Shown here piece after piece: positions 7,737 to 17,781 of a stretch of DNA of 64,000 nucleotides (position 1 is its first letter; each line of letters starts with the position of its first letter). Below the pieces are notes generated by a model that had not been told where the DNA came from, searched no databases, and saw only the letters and a program-made list of their open reading frames with translations. The translations under genes and the position numbers were made by a program. The DNA lies in NCBI RefSeq assembly GCF_003574465.1, contig NZ_QOWC01000005.1, positions 27,652 through 91,651 on the forward strand, given 5' to 3'. The DNA is from Methylobacterium crusticola. GTDB taxonomy: Bacteria > Pseudomonadota > Alphaproteobacteria > Rhizobiales > Beijerinckiaceae.

Positions 7737-10132
7737 TGACCGTTCATCAATCCACGCGCGCATTCGGCTACGAGACCTTTCTCGCCGCCCACCAGCGCAA
7801 GGAAGTGCTGCGGTTCATCACCTGCGGCTCGGTGGACGACGGCAAGTCGACGCTGATCGGGCGCCTGCTGCACGACACGAAGCAGATCTTCGACGACCAG
7901 GTCGGCGCGCTCGAGCGCGATTCGCGCCGCCACGGCACCCGCGGGGCCGAGCTCGACCTCGCCCTCCTCGTCGACGGCCTCCAGGCCGAGCGCGAGCAGG
8001 GCATCACCATCGACGTCGCCTACCGGTTCTTCTCGACCGAGCGGCGCTCCTTCATTGTCGCCGACACCCCCGGCCACGAGCAGTACACCCGCAACATGGC
8101 GACCGGCGCCTCGACCGCCGAGGTTGCGGTCCTGCTCGTCGACGCCCGCAAGGGCCTGAGCCGGCAGACCCGGCGCCACGCGCTGCTCGTGTCGATGCTG
8201 GGCATCCGCCGGGTGGTGCTCGCGGTCAACAAGATGGACCTGATCGGCTGGTCGCAGGACCGGTTCGAGGCGATCTTCGCCGAGTTCTCGGCCTTCGCGG
8301 GCCCCCTCGGCTTCACCGCCGTCACGGGCATCCCGCTCTCGGCCGCGAACGGCGACAACGTGGTGCTGCCCGGCGCCGCCGCCCCCTGGTACACCGGCGC
8401 GCCGCTGCTCCAGTACCTCGAGGAGGTGCCCGCCCACGTGGCCGAGGAGGTCGCGCCCTTCCGCATGGCGGTGCAGTGGGTGAACCGCCCTGACTCGGAG
8501 TTCCGCGGCTTCTCCGGCCTGATCGCCTCCGGGCGCGTCGCGCCGGGCGACGCCGTGGTGGTGGCGCCCTCCGGCCGCGCCTCGAGGATCGCCCGCATCG
8601 TCACCGCCGACGGCGACCTCGACCAGGCCATCGCCGGCCAGTCCGTCACCCTGGTGCTCGAAGACGAGGTGGACGCCTCCCGGGGCAGCGTGATCGCGGC
8701 GGCCGACCGCGCCCCGCGCGTCACCGACCGGCTCGACGCGCGCCTGTTCTGGACCGGGGAGGCCGACCTCGTGCCGGGCGCCACGCTGCTGGCCAAGATC
8801 GGGGCCGTCACGGCGAGCGCCGTGGTGGAGGTGCGCTCGCGCATCGACCCCGAGACCGGCACCGCCGCGGCGGCGGGCCGGCTCGGCGCCAACGACATCG
8901 GCGACGTGGTGCTGCGCCTCGACCGCGAGGTCGCGGTCGACGCCTACCGGGACAACCGCGACACCGGCAGCCTGATCCTCATCGACCGCGACACCACCGA
9001 CACGGCGGCGCTCGGCCTCGTCCAGGCGCCGACGCCCGGACCCGCGGACCGGCGGGAGCCGGGCGCCCGGGAGGCGCCGCCGGCCCGCGCCGGGCTCCTC
9101 GCGGCTGTGCGCCGGCTGTTCGGCGCCCGGGGGCTCGGGCTCGCGGGGGCCGCGCTCCTGGCGCTCGCGGGCGCGCCCGAGCGGGCCTCCGCCCAGGTGC
9201 TCCTCAACGTCTCGTACGACCCGACCCGGGAGCTCTACCGGGCGATCGACGCGGCCTTCGCGAAGGCCTGGAAGGAGAAGACCGGCGAGGCCGTGACGGT
9301 CCGGGCCTCCCACGGCGGCTCGGGCGCGCAGGCCCGCTCCGTCATCGACGGGCTGCCGGCGGACGTGGTGACCCTCGCCCTCGCGAGCGACATCGACGCC
9401 ATCGCGGCCCGCTCGAACAAGATCCCGGCGGACTGGCAGAAGCGGCTGCCCCACAATTCGACCCCCTACACCTCGACCATCGTGTTCCTGGTCCGCAAGG
9501 GCAACCCGAAGGGGGTCCGGGACTGGGACGACCTCGTCAAGCCCGGCATCCAGGTCATCACGCCGAACCCCAAGACCTCCGGGGGCGCGCGCTGGAACTA
9601 CCTCGCGGCCTACGCCTACGCGCTCTCGAAGAACGCCAACGACGACGCCAAGGCGCGGGACTTCGTGACGGCGCTCCTGAAGAACGTGCCGGTGCTCGAC
9701 ACCGGCGCGCGCGGCGCCACCACGACCTTCGTGCAGCGCGGCCTCGGCGACGTGCTGATCGCCTGGGAGAACGAGGCCTTCCTGGCCGACGAGGAGTTCG
9801 GGAAGGGCAAGTTCGACATCGTGGTGCCGTCGCTCTCGATCCTGGCCGAGCCGCCCGTGGCGCTCGTGGACGGCAACGTGGACCAGAAGGGCACCCGCCG
9901 GCAGGCCGAGGCCTACCTGCAGTTCCTCTACACGCCCGAGGCGCAGCGCCTCATCGCCAAGAACTACTACCGCCCCCGCGACGAGGCGGCGGCCGCCAAG
10001 GAGGACCTCGCGCGCTTCCCCAAGCTGAAGCTCGTCACCATCGACGACACCTTTGGGGGCTGGGCCAAGGCGCAGAAGACCCACTTCGACGACGGCGGCG
10101 TCTTCGACGCGATCCTGAAGGCCCGTCAATGA
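7736..10132 (+). CDS. cysN: CysN GTPase fused in frame to a periplasmic sulfate-binding protein
   Basis: One uninterrupted frame of 798 residues contains two proteins. Residues 1 to about 430 are CysN, the GTPase subunit of ATP sulfurylase: G1 loop GSVDDGKST (31-39), DTPGHE (110-115), NKMD (165-168), beta-barrel domains, and the usual end [11 protein letters not shown] Pro/Ala/Arg-rich linker follows. Residues 458-487 look like a signal peptide ([20 protein letters not shown] then ASAQ). From V488 to the end is a full sulfate-binding protein, with [19 protein letters not shown] and [15 protein letters not shown]. Either a stop codon has been lost and a membrane-spanning fusion is made, or the binding protein starts internally at the GTG at 9107. 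No good ribosome site precedes that GTG; the nearest, GGGAGG, is about 35 nt away. The stop overlaps cysT. Confidence 0.9.
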   Translation: MTVHQSTRAFGYETFLAAHQRKEVLRFITCGSVDDGKSTLIGRLLHDTKQIFDDQVGALERDSRRHGTRGAELDLALLVDGLQAEREQGITIDVAYRFFSTERRSFIVADTPGHEQYTRNMATGASTAEVAVLLVDARKGLSRQTRRHALLVSMLGIRRVVLAVNKMDLIGWSQDRFEAIFAEFSAFAGPLGFTAVTGIPLSAANGDNVVLPGAAAPWYTGAPLLQYLEEVPAHVAEEVAPFRMAVQWVNRPDSEFRGFSGLIASGRVAPGDAVVVAPSGRASRIARIVTADGDLDQAIAGQSVTLVLEDEVDASRGSVIAAADRAPRVTDRLDARLFWTGEADLVPGATLLAKIGAVTASAVVEVRSRIDPETGTAAAAGRLGANDIGDVVLRLDREVAVDAYRDNRDTGSLILIDRDTTDTAALGLVQAPTPGPADRREPGAREAPPARAGLLAAVRRLFGARGLGLAGAALLALAGAPERASAQVLLNVSYDPTRELYRAIDAAFAKAWKEKTGEAVTVRASHGGSGAQARSVIDGLPADVVTLALASDIDAIAARSNKIPADWQKRLPHNSTPYTSTIVFLVRKGNPKGVRDWDDLVKPGIQVITPNPKTSGGARWNYLAAYAYALSKNANDDAKARDFVTALLKNVPVLDTGARGATTTFVQRGLGDVLIAWENEAFLADEEFGKGKFDIVVPSLSILAEPPVALVDGNVDQKGTRRQAEAYLQFLYTPEAQRLIAKNYYRPRDEAAAAKEDLARFPKLKLVTIDDTFGGWAKAQKTHFDDGGVFDAILKARQ

Positions 10133-10998
10133 GCAGCGCCGCCGTCCTGCCGGAGGTGCGGCCGCGCGCCCGCTTCCGCCGGCCGAGCGCGCTCCCGGGC
10201 TTCCGGCTCACCTTCGGCCTCGCGGTCGCCTACCTGACGCTCCTGGTGCTGCTGCCCCTGGCGGTGCTGCTGCTGCGCGCCTCCGGCATCGGCCCCGCCG
10301 GGCTCTGGGCGCTCGTCACGGATCCCCGCAACCTCGCGGCGCTGCGGACCTCGTTCGGCCTGTCGCTCGCGGCGGCCGCCATCGACGCCGTGTTCGGGCT
10401 GCTGATCGCCTGGGTGCTGACGCGCTACCGCTTCCCGGGCCGGCGCCTCATCGACGCGCTGGTCGACCTGCCCTTCGCGCTGCCGACGGCCGTGGCCGGC
10501 ATCGCGCTCGCCACGCTCTACGCGCCGAACGGCTGGCTCGGCGCGCCCCTCGCCGCCCTCGGCGTCAAGGTCGCCTACACGCCGCTCGGCATCCTGGTGG
10601 CCCTGGTCTTCGTCGGCCTGCCGTTCTGCGTGCGTACGGTGCAGCCCCTGGTCGCCGAGATCGACAAGTCGAGCGAGGAGGCCGCCGCGATCCTGGGCGC
10701 CTCGCGCCTTAGGGCCGTCGTGACGGTGATCCTGCCGCCCCTCGTGCCCGCCATGCTGACGGGCTTCGCCCTCGCCTTCGCGCGGGCGGTGGGCGAGTAC
10801 GGCTCGGTGATCTTCGTCGCCGGCAACCTGCCGTACGTGTCCGAGATCGCGCCGCTGCTGATCGTGATCAAGCTCGAGGAGTTCAACTACGCCGGCGCCA
10901 CCGCCATCGCGGCCGTGATGCTGCTGATGTCCTTCGCGGCGCTCCTCGCCATCAACCTGATCCAGGATTACAGCCGCCGCAGGTTCGGCCATGTCTGA
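10129..10998 (+). CDS. cysT: Sulfate/thiosulfate ABC transporter permease CysT
   Basis: The 289-residue inner-membrane protein has about six hydrophobic segments and the ABC-permease coupling motif [20 protein letters not shown], the loop that contacts the ATPase. The segments [20 protein letters not shown] and [12 protein letters not shown] are typical of CysT/CysU. It should pair with CysW to form the sulfate channel fed by the binding protein at the CysN C-terminus. Its ATG overlaps the cysN stop (ATGA) and its end overlaps the cysW start by 8 nt. Confidence 0.95.
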   Translation: MSSAAVLPEVRPRARFRRPSALPGFRLTFGLAVAYLTLLVLLPLAVLLLRASGIGPAGLWALVTDPRNLAALRTSFGLSLAAAAIDAVFGLLIAWVLTRYRFPGRRLIDALVDLPFALPTAVAGIALATLYAPNGWLGAPLAALGVKVAYTPLGILVALVFVGLPFCVRTVQPLVAEIDKSSEEAAAILGASRLRAVVTVILPPLVPAMLTGFALAFARAVGEYGSVIFVAGNLPYVSEIAPLLIVIKLEEFNYAGATAIAAVMLLMSFAALLAINLIQDYSRRRFGHV

Positions 10999-11863
10999 CG
11001 GCCCGATCCCGTCGCCGGGCGGGCCGCTCGCGGCCTTGACGGAACCGCGGCCCGTCCGCATCGCCCTGAGCCTCGCGGCCGTCGCCTTCCTGACGCTGTT
11101 CCTGCTCCTGCCCCTCGCGGTGGTGTTCGTCGAGGCCCTGAGCAACGGGATCGGCCGCTACCTCGCGACCTTCGCCGAGAAGGACGCGCAGGCGGCGATC
11201 CGCCTGACGCTCCTCGTCGCGGTGATCGCCGTGCCCCTCAACGTGGCGTTCGGCCTCTGCGCGTCCTGGGCCATCGCCAAGTTCGAGTTCCGCGGCCGCA
11301 ACCTCCTGATCACCCTCATCGACCTGCCGTTCTCGGTCTCCCCGGTGGTGGCGGGCCTGATCTACGTGCTGATCTTCGGGGCGCAGGGGCTGCTCGGCCC
11401 GTTCCTCCAGCGCCACGGCATCGAGGTGATCTTCGCGGTGCCCGGCATCGTGCTGGCCACGGTGTTCGTCACGTTCCCGTTCGTCGCCCGGGAGCTGATC
11501 CCCCTGATGCAGGACCAGGGCACCACGGACGAGGAAGCCGCGTTGACCCTCGGGGCGAGCCCGTGGCGGGTCTTCCGGACCGTGACGCTGCCCAACATCC
11601 GCTGGGCGCTCCTCTACGGCGTACTCCTGTGCAACGCCCGGGCGATGGGCGAGTTCGGCGCGGTCTCGGTGGTATCCGGGCGGATCAGGGGGCTCACCAA
11701 TACCATGCCGCTCCACGTCGAGATCCTCTACAACGAGTACAACTACGTGGCGGCTTTCGGGATCGCCTCGCTCCTGGCGCTCCTGGCCTTGGTCACCCTG
11801 GCGGGAAAGTCTTTCCTCGAATGGCGCCACGCGGATTCGCTGGCCGGACGCGGAGCCCACTGA
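10991..11863 (+). CDS. cysW: Sulfate/thiosulfate ABC transporter permease CysW
   Basis: The 290-residue product is the second permease, with six predicted membrane segments. It has the coupling loop [20 protein letters not shown] and the CysW-typical [20 protein letters not shown] and [15 protein letters not shown]. It begins within the end of cysT and stops one base before the cysA start, so the transporter genes form one transcription unit with cysHDN. No unusual features are seen. Confidence 0.95.
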   Translation: MSDGPIPSPGGPLAALTEPRPVRIALSLAAVAFLTLFLLLPLAVVFVEALSNGIGRYLATFAEKDAQAAIRLTLLVAVIAVPLNVAFGLCASWAIAKFEFRGRNLLITLIDLPFSVSPVVAGLIYVLIFGAQGLLGPFLQRHGIEVIFAVPGIVLATVFVTFPFVARELIPLMQDQGTTDEEAALTLGASPWRVFRTVTLPNIRWALLYGVLLCNARAMGEFGAVSVVSGRIRGLTNTMPLHVEILYNEYNYVAAFGIASLLALLALVTLAGKSFLEWRHADSLAGRGAH

Positions 11864-11864
11864 G

Positions 11865-13007
11865 ATGACGGCAGGATACGCTCCCACCGACACCGTCGCC
11901 CTGCACCGCGACTCCGTGCGCGCGCGCGCCGCCGAGGTCGCCGCGCCCCGGCGGGTGCGCCACGCCGGCACCGCCGTACGGGTCGACGGCATCGTCAAGA
12001 GCTACGGCGGCCAGGGCCCGGCGGCGCTCGAGGGCGTCAGCCTGGCGATCGAGCCGGGCGAGCTCCTGGCCCTGCTCGGCCCGTCGGGCTCGGGCAAGAC
12101 CACGCTGCTGCGGGTGATCGCGGGCCTCGAGATCCCGGACGGCGGCCGGGTGTTCTTCGGCTCGGACGACACCACCGACATCCCGGTCCAGCGCCGCGGC
12201 GTCGGGTTCGTGTTCCAGCACTACGCGCTGTTTCGCCACCTCACGGTGTTCGAGAACATTGCCTACGGGCTGCGCTCGCGGCCGCGGGCGCACCGGCCGA
12301 GCGAGGCCGACATCGCCCGCCGCGTCGAGCGCCTGCTCGAGCTCGTCCAGCTCCCGACGCTCGCCAAGCGCTTCCCCGGCCAGCTCTCGGGCGGCCAGCG
12401 CCAGCGCGTGGCCCTCGCCCGCGCCCTCGCGGTCGAGCCCTCGGTGCTGCTCCTCGACGAGCCCTTCGGGGCCCTCGACGCGCAGGTGCGCAAGGACCTG
12501 CGCCGCTGGCTGCGGGAGATCCACCGGGAGACCGGCCAGACCACGATCTTCGTCACCCACGACCAGGACGAGGCCCTGGAGCTCGCCGACCGCATCGCGA
12601 TCCTCAACAGGGGCCGCATCGAGCAGGTCGGCGCCCCCCACGAGGTGCAGGACCACCCCGTCTCGCGCTTCGTGATGTCGTTCGTGGGCGAGACCGCGCG
12701 CCTGCCCGCCGAGGTGGCGGACGGCCGGGTCTGGGTCGGCGGCCGCGCGATCCTCGACGCGCAGGCAGGCTGGCCGCAGGGGGCCGTCGACCTCTGCGTG
12801 CGCCCCTGGGACCTCGCCGTCGGGCAGGCCCCCGGCGCGCTCCCCGGGACCGTGCACGAGTGGCGGCGCACCGGCCGCGGCACGGTGGCGGAGATCCTGC
12901 TCGACGGCGCCGAGGCGGCCGTCGAGGTCCAGGTGACGGAGGTCTACGAGCCCGGCGACCGCGTCGCCCTGGTGGCCGCCGCCGCCCGCGTCTTCGCGCG
13001 GGGCTGA
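11865..13007 (+). CDS. cysA: Sulfate/thiosulfate ABC transporter ATPase CysA
   Basis: The 380-residue ATPase has Walker [11 protein letters not shown]-loop [13 protein letters not shown], signature [15 protein letters not shown], Walker [12 protein letters not shown] and H-loop [10 protein letters not shown]-terminal regulatory domain follows ([15 protein letters not shown]), as in the CysA/MalK class. About 33 residues precede the normal CysA start ([11 protein letters not shown]). The upstream ATG at 11865 is kept because it immediately follows the cysW stop. A later start is possible, although no Met lies close to the domain. It is the last gene of the cys operon. Confidence 0.94.
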   Translation: MTAGYAPTDTVALHRDSVRARAAEVAAPRRVRHAGTAVRVDGIVKSYGGQGPAALEGVSLAIEPGELLALLGPSGSGKTTLLRVIAGLEIPDGGRVFFGSDDTTDIPVQRRGVGFVFQHYALFRHLTVFENIAYGLRSRPRAHRPSEADIARRVERLLELVQLPTLAKRFPGQLSGGQRQRVALARALAVEPSVLLLDEPFGALDAQVRKDLRRWLREIHRETGQTTIFVTHDQDEALELADRIAILNRGRIEQVGAPHEVQDHPVSRFVMSFVGETARLPAEVADGRVWVGGRAILDAQAGWPQGAVDLCVRPWDLAVGQAPGALPGTVHEWRRTGRGTVAEILLDGAEAAVEVQVTEVYEPGDRVALVAAAARVFARG

Positions 13008-13301
13008 CCTCACGGCCCGCGCGGGGCGGGCGCCACGGTCCGGCTCCGCGGCCCGGGCGCCTCATCTCCGACCGCGATCGGCGTGGCCGCCGGTCCGCGC
13101 GGGAGGCAGGCCGCGTGCGGAGCGCGAGCCACCGGCTTCGCCGCAGGTCCACCACCTTCGGGTGTCGCCTCGACGGCCGGTTCGTGAAGCCGGCGCGGTC
13201 GGCCCCGCGCCCCGGCGTGGAGGATGCCGCGGCGGGCTCCGTGCGGCCCATGTCCCACACCGCCCCGGCCGTGCGACGCCCGGCCGACGCCGTTCGAGCC
13301 T

Positions 13302-13407
13302 CTAGAGCATTTCCCGGCGCAGTGGACACCGGTTCGCCGCAGACAATGCGGCGGAATCAAGAACCTGGAGCAGCGGCCGATCGCAGCGTGATCGGATGCT
13401 GCTCTAG
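13302..13407. repeat. Palindromic interspersed repeat of about 106 bp
   Basis: The unit starts CTAGAGCA (13302-13309) and ends with the exact inverse TGCTCTAG (13400-13407). Its interior includes GTGGACACCGGTTCGCCGC and a GATCGCAGCGTGATC hairpin. Elements with GAGCA/TGCTC ends and a GTGGAxACCGGTTCG interior are common in Rhizobiales genomes, as I recall them. It separates the cys operon from hrcA, and its last bases supply the TAG stop of hrcA. Confidence 0.65.
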
Positions 13408-14507
13408 CCGCGCCCGCGCTCCAGCATCCGCGAGACGACGCGGGCGGTGAAATCCACCATCGGCACGATGCGGGCGTAGTTCAGGCGGGTCGGGCCGATC
13501 ACCCCGACCACGCCGACGATGGTCTGGCTGCCGTCCCGGAAGGGCGCGGCGATCATCGAGGAGCCCGAGAGCGAGAACAGCTTGTTCTCCGATCCGATGA
13601 AGATGCGGACGCCCTCGCCGCCCTCGGCGCGGGTCAGGAGCTCGATGACGTCCTTCTGGCTCTCGAGGTCGCTGAACAGCAGGCGGATGCGCTCGAGGTC
13701 CTCGGCGGCGCGCAGGTCGTCGAGGAGGTTCGCCTGGCCGCGCACGATGAGCTGGCGCTCCTCGCTCGGCCCGACCGAGCGGGCGAGCCCGGCCTCGACG
13801 AGGCGCTCCGTCAGGGTGTCGAGCTCGCGCTTCATCGCGACGCGCCCGGCCTCGATCTCCGAGCGCACCTCGCCGAGGGTGCGGCCGCGGATGCGGGCGT
13901 TGAGGAAGTTCGAGGCCTCCTGCAGCGCCCCCGCCGGCAGGCCCGGCGGCAGGTCGAGGAGGCGGTTCTCCACCGAGCCGTCGTCCGAGACCAGCACCAC
14001 GAGGGCGCGCCCGGGATCGAGGCGCACGAACTCGATGTGGCGCAGGTGCACGTTCTGCTTGGCGGTGACCACCACGCCGGCGCCCCGCGAGATGCCCGAG
14101 AGCAGCATCGAGGCCTCGGTCAGCGCGCTCTCGAAGGTGTGCCGGGAGGCGGCGGCCCGCATCTGGGCCTCGATCCGGCCCTGCTCCTCCTGGCCGACGT
14201 CGCCGAGCTCCAGGAGCGCGTCGACGAAGAAGCGCAGCCCGTGCTCGGTCGGCAACCGGCCGGCGCTGGTGTGGGGGGCGTAGATCAGCCCGGCCTGCTC
14301 CAGGTCCGACATGACGTTGCGCACGGAAGCCGGCGACAACGCCATCGGCAGGATGCGCGCGAGGTTGCGCGACCCGACGGGCTCGCCGGTGGCGAGGTAG
14401 CTCTCGACGATCTGACGGAAGATCTCGCGCGAGCGCTCGTTCAGCTCGGCGATGGCGCGGGAGGGGCTGATGCCGGATGCCAGATGGGGGAGGTCGCGGG
14501 TGTTCAT
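13404..14507 (-). CDS. hrcA: Heat-inducible transcription repressor HrcA
   Basis: The 367-residue product has the N-terminal winged-helix domain ([20 protein letters not shown], then [15 protein letters not shown]), the HTSAGRLPT motif and the C-terminal segments typical of HrcA, including [20 protein letters not shown]. HrcA binds CIRCE elements and represses chaperone operons, assisted by GroEL. The ATG at 14507 was chosen over longer starts, whose extra residues are unrelated low-complexity sequence. Its TAG stop lies inside the terminal inverted repeat of the upstream palindromic element. rph and rdgB follow on the opposite strand, as in many alphaproteobacteria. No CIRCE element was seen here. 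Confidence 0.94.
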   Translation of the reverse strand: MNTRDLPHLASGISPSRAIAELNERSREIFRQIVESYLATGEPVGSRNLARILPMALSPASVRNVMSDLEQAGLIYAPHTSAGRLPTEHGLRFFVDALLELGDVGQEEQGRIEAQMRAAASRHTFESALTEASMLLSGISRGAGVVVTAKQNVHLRHIEFVRLDPGRALVVLVSDDGSVENRLLDLPPGLPAGALQEASNFLNARIRGRTLGEVRSEIEAGRVAMKRELDTLTERLVEAGLARSVGPSEERQLIVRGQANLLDDLRAAEDLERIRLLFSDLESQKDVIELLTRAEGGEGVRIFIGSENKLFSLSGSSMIAAPFRDGSQTIVGVVGVIGPTRLNYARIVPMVDFTARVVSRMLERGRG

Positions 14508-14598
14508 CAACCGTGCGGCGCGAAGGGCTACACAATGTGCGGGCTCGGCTCCCCGGGCGCAAGCGCCAAGACCCGCGGGGGCACCCCCCAGCGTCACC

Positions 14599-14943
14599 TC
14601 ATCGCGGCTCCGGCTGCCGGGCGAGGCGCCCCGCCCGCATCGGATGCGGCGGCACCACCACCCGTTCCGCCCGGCTGTCCCGGGCCGGCGCGCGCCCGGC
14701 GAGGCGGAGCCAGAGCAGCCAGGCCCCGGGGGAGGCCGCAGCCGGGGCGGCGGGCGACGGGGTGAGCAGCACCCCGGCGCCGACCGCGTTGTTCCCCTCC
14801 CGCAGGAGCCCGACGAGCGCCGTCGGGAGGTTGACCGGGGGCGGCGCCGGCGGCGGCGGCGCCGGCGGCGGCAGCGCCGGGCCAGCGGCGGCGGCGGCGG
14901 CGCAGTCCGCGAGGAGCGCGAGGCCCGCAAGGCAGAGCCGCAT
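14599..14943 (-). CDS. Possible secreted proline/alanine-rich protein
   Basis: From the ATG at 14943 the frame gives about 114 residues. It begins [20 protein letters not shown], which resembles a signal peptide, followed by a [12 protein letters not shown] tract and a short hydrophobic segment ([12 protein letters not shown]). No known family is recognised. The DNA is extremely GC-rich and all frames are open, so the evidence is the leader peptide and the position between hrcA and an oppositely oriented gene. It may be spurious. Confidence 0.35.
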   Translation of the reverse strand: MRLCLAGLALLADCAAAAAAGPALPPPAPPPPAPPPVNLPTALVGLLREGNNAVGAGVLLTPSPAAPAAASPGAWLLWLRLAGRAPARDSRAERVVVPPHPMRAGRLARQPEPR

Positions 14944-15193
14944 TCGGCGGGCCGCCGCCCCGGTCCCGTCGCACGCTAGGGCGTCCTCAAGTCGCGTCAC
15001 CCGCCTGCCGCTGGGGAACAGGGAACAGTGGCCTTGAGGACTTTGACGCACGGCGAACATCCGCGGCGGGATCCGGCGGCCCCGCCGGCTGAACGAACCC
15101 CGCGCGCTCTTGTCAGAGCGTGTTCATCCGCCCGGAGCCATCATCTCGGTCGAGCCGAAAGCTCCGGTTGCAACCGAGATCATGGAGGCACTG

Positions 15194-15508
15194 ATGGTGA
15201 CGACACGCGACGCAACGAGGATCGGGCAGCGGCTGCTCGCGGCGCTGCTGGTGGGCGGCGGCCTCGCCGCGGCGGCCGGGACGGCGCAGGCCGCGCCCTT
15301 CGCGCCGTCCGCCGCCGCCGCGCCCGAGGCCGGCATCGTGCTGGCGCGCGGCGGGCATGGGCATGGGTACGGGCACCACCACGGCCATGGGGGCCGCCAC
15401 GGGGGCCACCATCACGGGTGGGGCCACCATCGCGGCCACGGCTACGGCTGGGGCCACCGGGGGCACCATTACGGTTGGCGCCACCGCCACGGCCACGGCT
15501 ACTTCTGA
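15194..15508 (+). CDS. Exported histidine/glycine-rich protein
   Basis: The product is 104 residues. The ATG at 15194 has GGAGG seven bases upstream. An N-terminal signal peptide ([20 protein letters not shown]) is followed by a short Ala/Pro spacer and then a run of Gly, His, Tyr, Trp and Arg to the end, such as [18 protein letters not shown]. More than a quarter of the mature chain is His. Such tails bind Ni, Zn or Cu in other proteins, so a periplasmic or surface metal buffer is possible but unproven. It is followed by a strong terminator, so it is probably monocistronic. Confidence 0.75.
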   Translation: MVTTRDATRIGQRLLAALLVGGGLAAAAGTAQAAPFAPSAAAAPEAGIVLARGGHGHGYGHHHGHGGRHGGHHHGWGHHRGHGYGWGHRGHHYGWRHRHGHGYF

Positions 15509-15540
15509 CCCGGCCCGGTCGCTTCGATCCCTCGGGCGAC

Positions 15541-15571
15541 GGGCCCGGGCGCCGTGCGCCCGGGCCCTTTT
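15541..15571 (+). terminator. Rho-independent terminator
   Basis: GGGCCCGGGCGC and GCGCCCGGGCCC form a perfect 12-bp stem around CGT, followed by TTTT. It ends the transcript of the His-rich gene and isolates rph. Confidence 0.85.
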
Positions 15572-15668
15572 CGCGTCCGGCCCGGGTTGCCGCCCCGGCC
15601 GGCAGCGCCTAAGAGCGCGGGCCCGTTTCCGCCCGGACCGCGGGCCGGTTGCCGCACAGGAGTGTCCG

Positions 15669-16382
15669 ATGCGCCCTTCGAAGCGCGCCCCCGACGAGCT
15701 GCGCAAGGTCACGCTGGAGCGGAGCGTCGCGCGCCACGCCGAGGGCTCCTGCCTCGTCACCTTCGGGGACACGAAGGTGCTCTGCACCGCGTCGCTGGAG
15801 GAGCGCGGGCCGCCGTGGCTGCGGGGCTCCGGCAAGGGCTGGATCACCGCCGAGTACAGCATGCTCCCGCGCGCGACCCACGAGCGCAACCGCCGCGAGG
15901 TCAATGCCGGCAAGCCGTCCGGGCGCACCCAGGAGATCCAGCGCCTCATCGGCCGCTCCCTGCGCGCCGTGGTGAACCTGCCGGCGGTCGGCGAGCGTCA
16001 GATCGTCGTCGATTGCGACGTCCTCCAGGCCGACGGGGGCACCCGCACCGCCTCCATCACGGGCGCCTGGGTGGCGCTGCACGAGTGCTTCGCCTGGATG
16101 CGCGGCCGCTCGATCATCTCGGTCGACCCGATGCGCGACCACGTCGCGGCGATCTCCTGCGGCCTCCACAAGGGCACGCCCGTCCTCGACCTCGACTACG
16201 CCGAGGATTCGGCCGCCGAGACCGACGCCAACTTCGTCATCACGGGGTCGGGGGGCATCGTCGAGGTGCAGGGCACCGCGGAGGTCAAGCCCTTCTCGGA
16301 GGACGAGTTCCTGGGGCTGCTGCGCCTCGCCAGGGAGGGCGTGTCGCAGCTCGTCGCGCTCCAGAAGCAGGCGGTCGGCTGA
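15669..16382 (+). CDS. rph: Ribonuclease PH
   Basis: The 237-residue phosphorolytic exoribonuclease trims tRNA 3' ends. It shows the family sequence from [19 protein letters not shown], through [20 protein letters not shown] (phosphate and RNA binding), to [19 protein letters not shown], which holds the conserved catalytic acidic residues. Length is typical. The ATG at 15669 follows an AGGAG (15658-15662). rdgB starts two bases after its stop, so both genes are cotranscribed. Confidence 0.96.
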   Translation: MRPSKRAPDELRKVTLERSVARHAEGSCLVTFGDTKVLCTASLEERGPPWLRGSGKGWITAEYSMLPRATHERNRREVNAGKPSGRTQEIQRLIGRSLRAVVNLPAVGERQIVVDCDVLQADGGTRTASITGAWVALHECFAWMRGRSIISVDPMRDHVAAISCGLHKGTPVLDLDYAEDSAAETDANFVITGSGGIVEVQGTAEVKPFSEDEFLGLLRLAREGVSQLVALQKQAVG

Positions 16383-16384
16383 CG

Positions 16385-17017
16385 ATGGCGCGCCTCCTCA
16401 GCGGCCGGGTCGTGATCGCGACCCACAACGCGGGCAAGCTCGCGGAGATGCGCGAGCTGCTCGCCCCCTTCGGGATCGAGGCGGTGTCGGCCGGCGCGCT
16501 GAACCTGCCGGAGCCCGAGGAGACCGGCACGATGTTCGCCGAGAACGCCGCCATCAAGGCGCGGGCGGCGGCCTCGGCCACGGGCCTGCCGGCCTTCGCG
16601 GACGATTCCGGGCTCTGCGTCCACGCCCTCGACGGCGCGCCGGGCCTGTTCTCGGCCCGCTGGTCGGGCGGCTCGAAGGATTTCGCCGGCGCGATGGCGC
16701 GGGTCGAGCGCGAGCTCGCCGCCCGCGGCGCCGCGGACCGGCGCTGCCACTTCGTCTCGGCCCTGGTCCTGGCCTGGCCGGACGGGCACGAGGAGCTGTT
16801 CGAGGGCCGGGTCTTCGGCGACCTCGTCTGGCCGCCGCGGGGCACGCGCGGCTTCGGCTACGACCCGATGTTCAAGCCCGACGGGAGCCCGCTCACCTTC
16901 GGCGAGCTCGGCGCCGAGGAGAAGCACGGCATCGACTGGGAGACGGGCACCGCCCTGTCGCACCGGGCGCGCGCCTTCCTGTCCCTCGCGGCGGCCTGCC
17001 TGCGCCGGCCCGGCTGA
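16385..17017 (+). CDS. rdgB: dITP/XTP pyrophosphatase (Ham1/RdgB family)
   Basis: The 210-residue product hydrolyses non-canonical purine triphosphates such as dITP and XTP, keeping them out of DNA. Motifs are [11 protein letters not shown] (substrate binding), [20 protein letters not shown] (catalytic acidic pair), [11 protein letters not shown] and [10 protein letters not shown]. The start two bases after rph and the standard length support the call. rph-rdgB beside hrcA is a common alphaproteobacterial arrangement. Confidence 0.96.
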   Translation: MARLLSGRVVIATHNAGKLAEMRELLAPFGIEAVSAGALNLPEPEETGTMFAENAAIKARAAASATGLPAFADDSGLCVHALDGAPGLFSARWSGGSKDFAGAMARVERELAARGAADRRCHFVSALVLAWPDGHEELFEGRVFGDLVWPPRGTRGFGYDPMFKPDGSPLTFGELGAEEKHGIDWETGTALSHRARAFLSLAAACLRRPG

Positions 17018-17087
17018 GCGGTCGGGCGGCCCCGGCGTCGCCCCCCGACCGGCAGGGGGCGGCGGAGCGGCCGCCCGGGCGCGGCGG

Positions 17088-17513
17088 TCAGACGATCTCG
17101 AGCCCGACGTCGACGTTGCCGCGGGTGGCGTTCGAGTACGGGCAGACCTGGTGCGCCTTCTGCACCAGCGACTCGGCGGTCGCCCGCTCGAGGCCTGGCA
17201 GGGCGATCGTCAGGTTGGCGGTGATGCCGAAGCCGCCCTCGGAGCGCGGGCCGATGCCCACCTGCGCCGTCACCGTGGTGTCGGCCGGGACCTGGATCTT
17301 CTCCTGGCCGCCGACGAACTTCATCGCGCCGAGGAAGCAGGCGGCGTAGCCGGCCGCGAAGAGCTGCTCGGGATTGTTGCCCTCGCCGCCTGCGCCGCCG
17401 AGCTCCTTCGGGGTCGACAGCTTGACGTCGAGGCCGCCGTCGAGGGTGTGGGCGCGTCCGTCGCGACCGCCGGTGGCCTTGGCCTTCGTGCTGTACTTCA
17501 CGTCCACGGACAT
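17088..17513 (-). CDS. ohr: Organic hydroperoxide resistance protein
   Basis: The 141-residue OsmC/Ohr-family thiol peroxidase has the two reactive cysteines C59 (AAGYAACFLGA) and C124 (HQVCPYSNAT), the arginine-bearing segment GGRDGRAHT, and NNPEQLFAAGYAACF. It reduces organic hydroperoxides in the cytosol using lipoylated partners in characterised members. It is divergent from ohrR, the usual pairing, and ohrR should repress it until peroxide oxidises the repressor. Confidence 0.95.
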   Translation of the reverse strand: MSVDVKYSTKAKATGGRDGRAHTLDGGLDVKLSTPKELGGAGGEGNNPEQLFAAGYAACFLGAMKFVGGQEKIQVPADTTVTAQVGIGPRSEGGFGITANLTIALPGLERATAESLVQKAHQVCPYSNATRGNVDVGLEIV

Positions 17514-17599
17514 CAGGGCTCTCCGTTCGTGCGAGGGGCGGGTCCCGCCCCGGGCCGCGGTCCTGGCGGGCCGCGACCGGGGTTCTAGCGCGGAGTTAG

Positions 17600-17611
17600 A
17601 TTGCGCGCAAT
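17600..17611. promoter_or_regulatory. Candidate OhrR operator
   Basis: ATTGCGCGCAAT is a perfect 12-bp palindrome in the ohr-ohrR intergenic region. It is AT-flanked (AGTTAG before, TTGTTTTTGG after) within otherwise GC-rich DNA, and TATGAT lies at 17636-17641 as a possible -10 box for ohrR. A MarR-type dimer would fit such a site. The assignment is inferred from position and symmetry. Confidence 0.5.
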
Positions 17612-17781
17612 TTGTTTTTGGCGGCTTGGATGCGTTATGATCGTGCGCGACCCCGCGGATCTGGACCGAACATTGCTCCCGCGGGTGAGGCGCCGGTCCG
17701 CGCGGCCGGCGTCACGGTCGCCGGTCCGGCTGTCCGCGCAACGCCCCCGGCGCCCCGGGGGCGTTCCAGAAGGAGACCAAC

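Noticed and set aside
15350..15500. Apparent short tandem repeats (GGCCACC / CACGGCCAC) resembling a repeat array
   Set aside because: They follow codon periodicity of the Gly-His tail of one protein. There are no spacers of constant length, so it is not a CRISPR or independent repeat.
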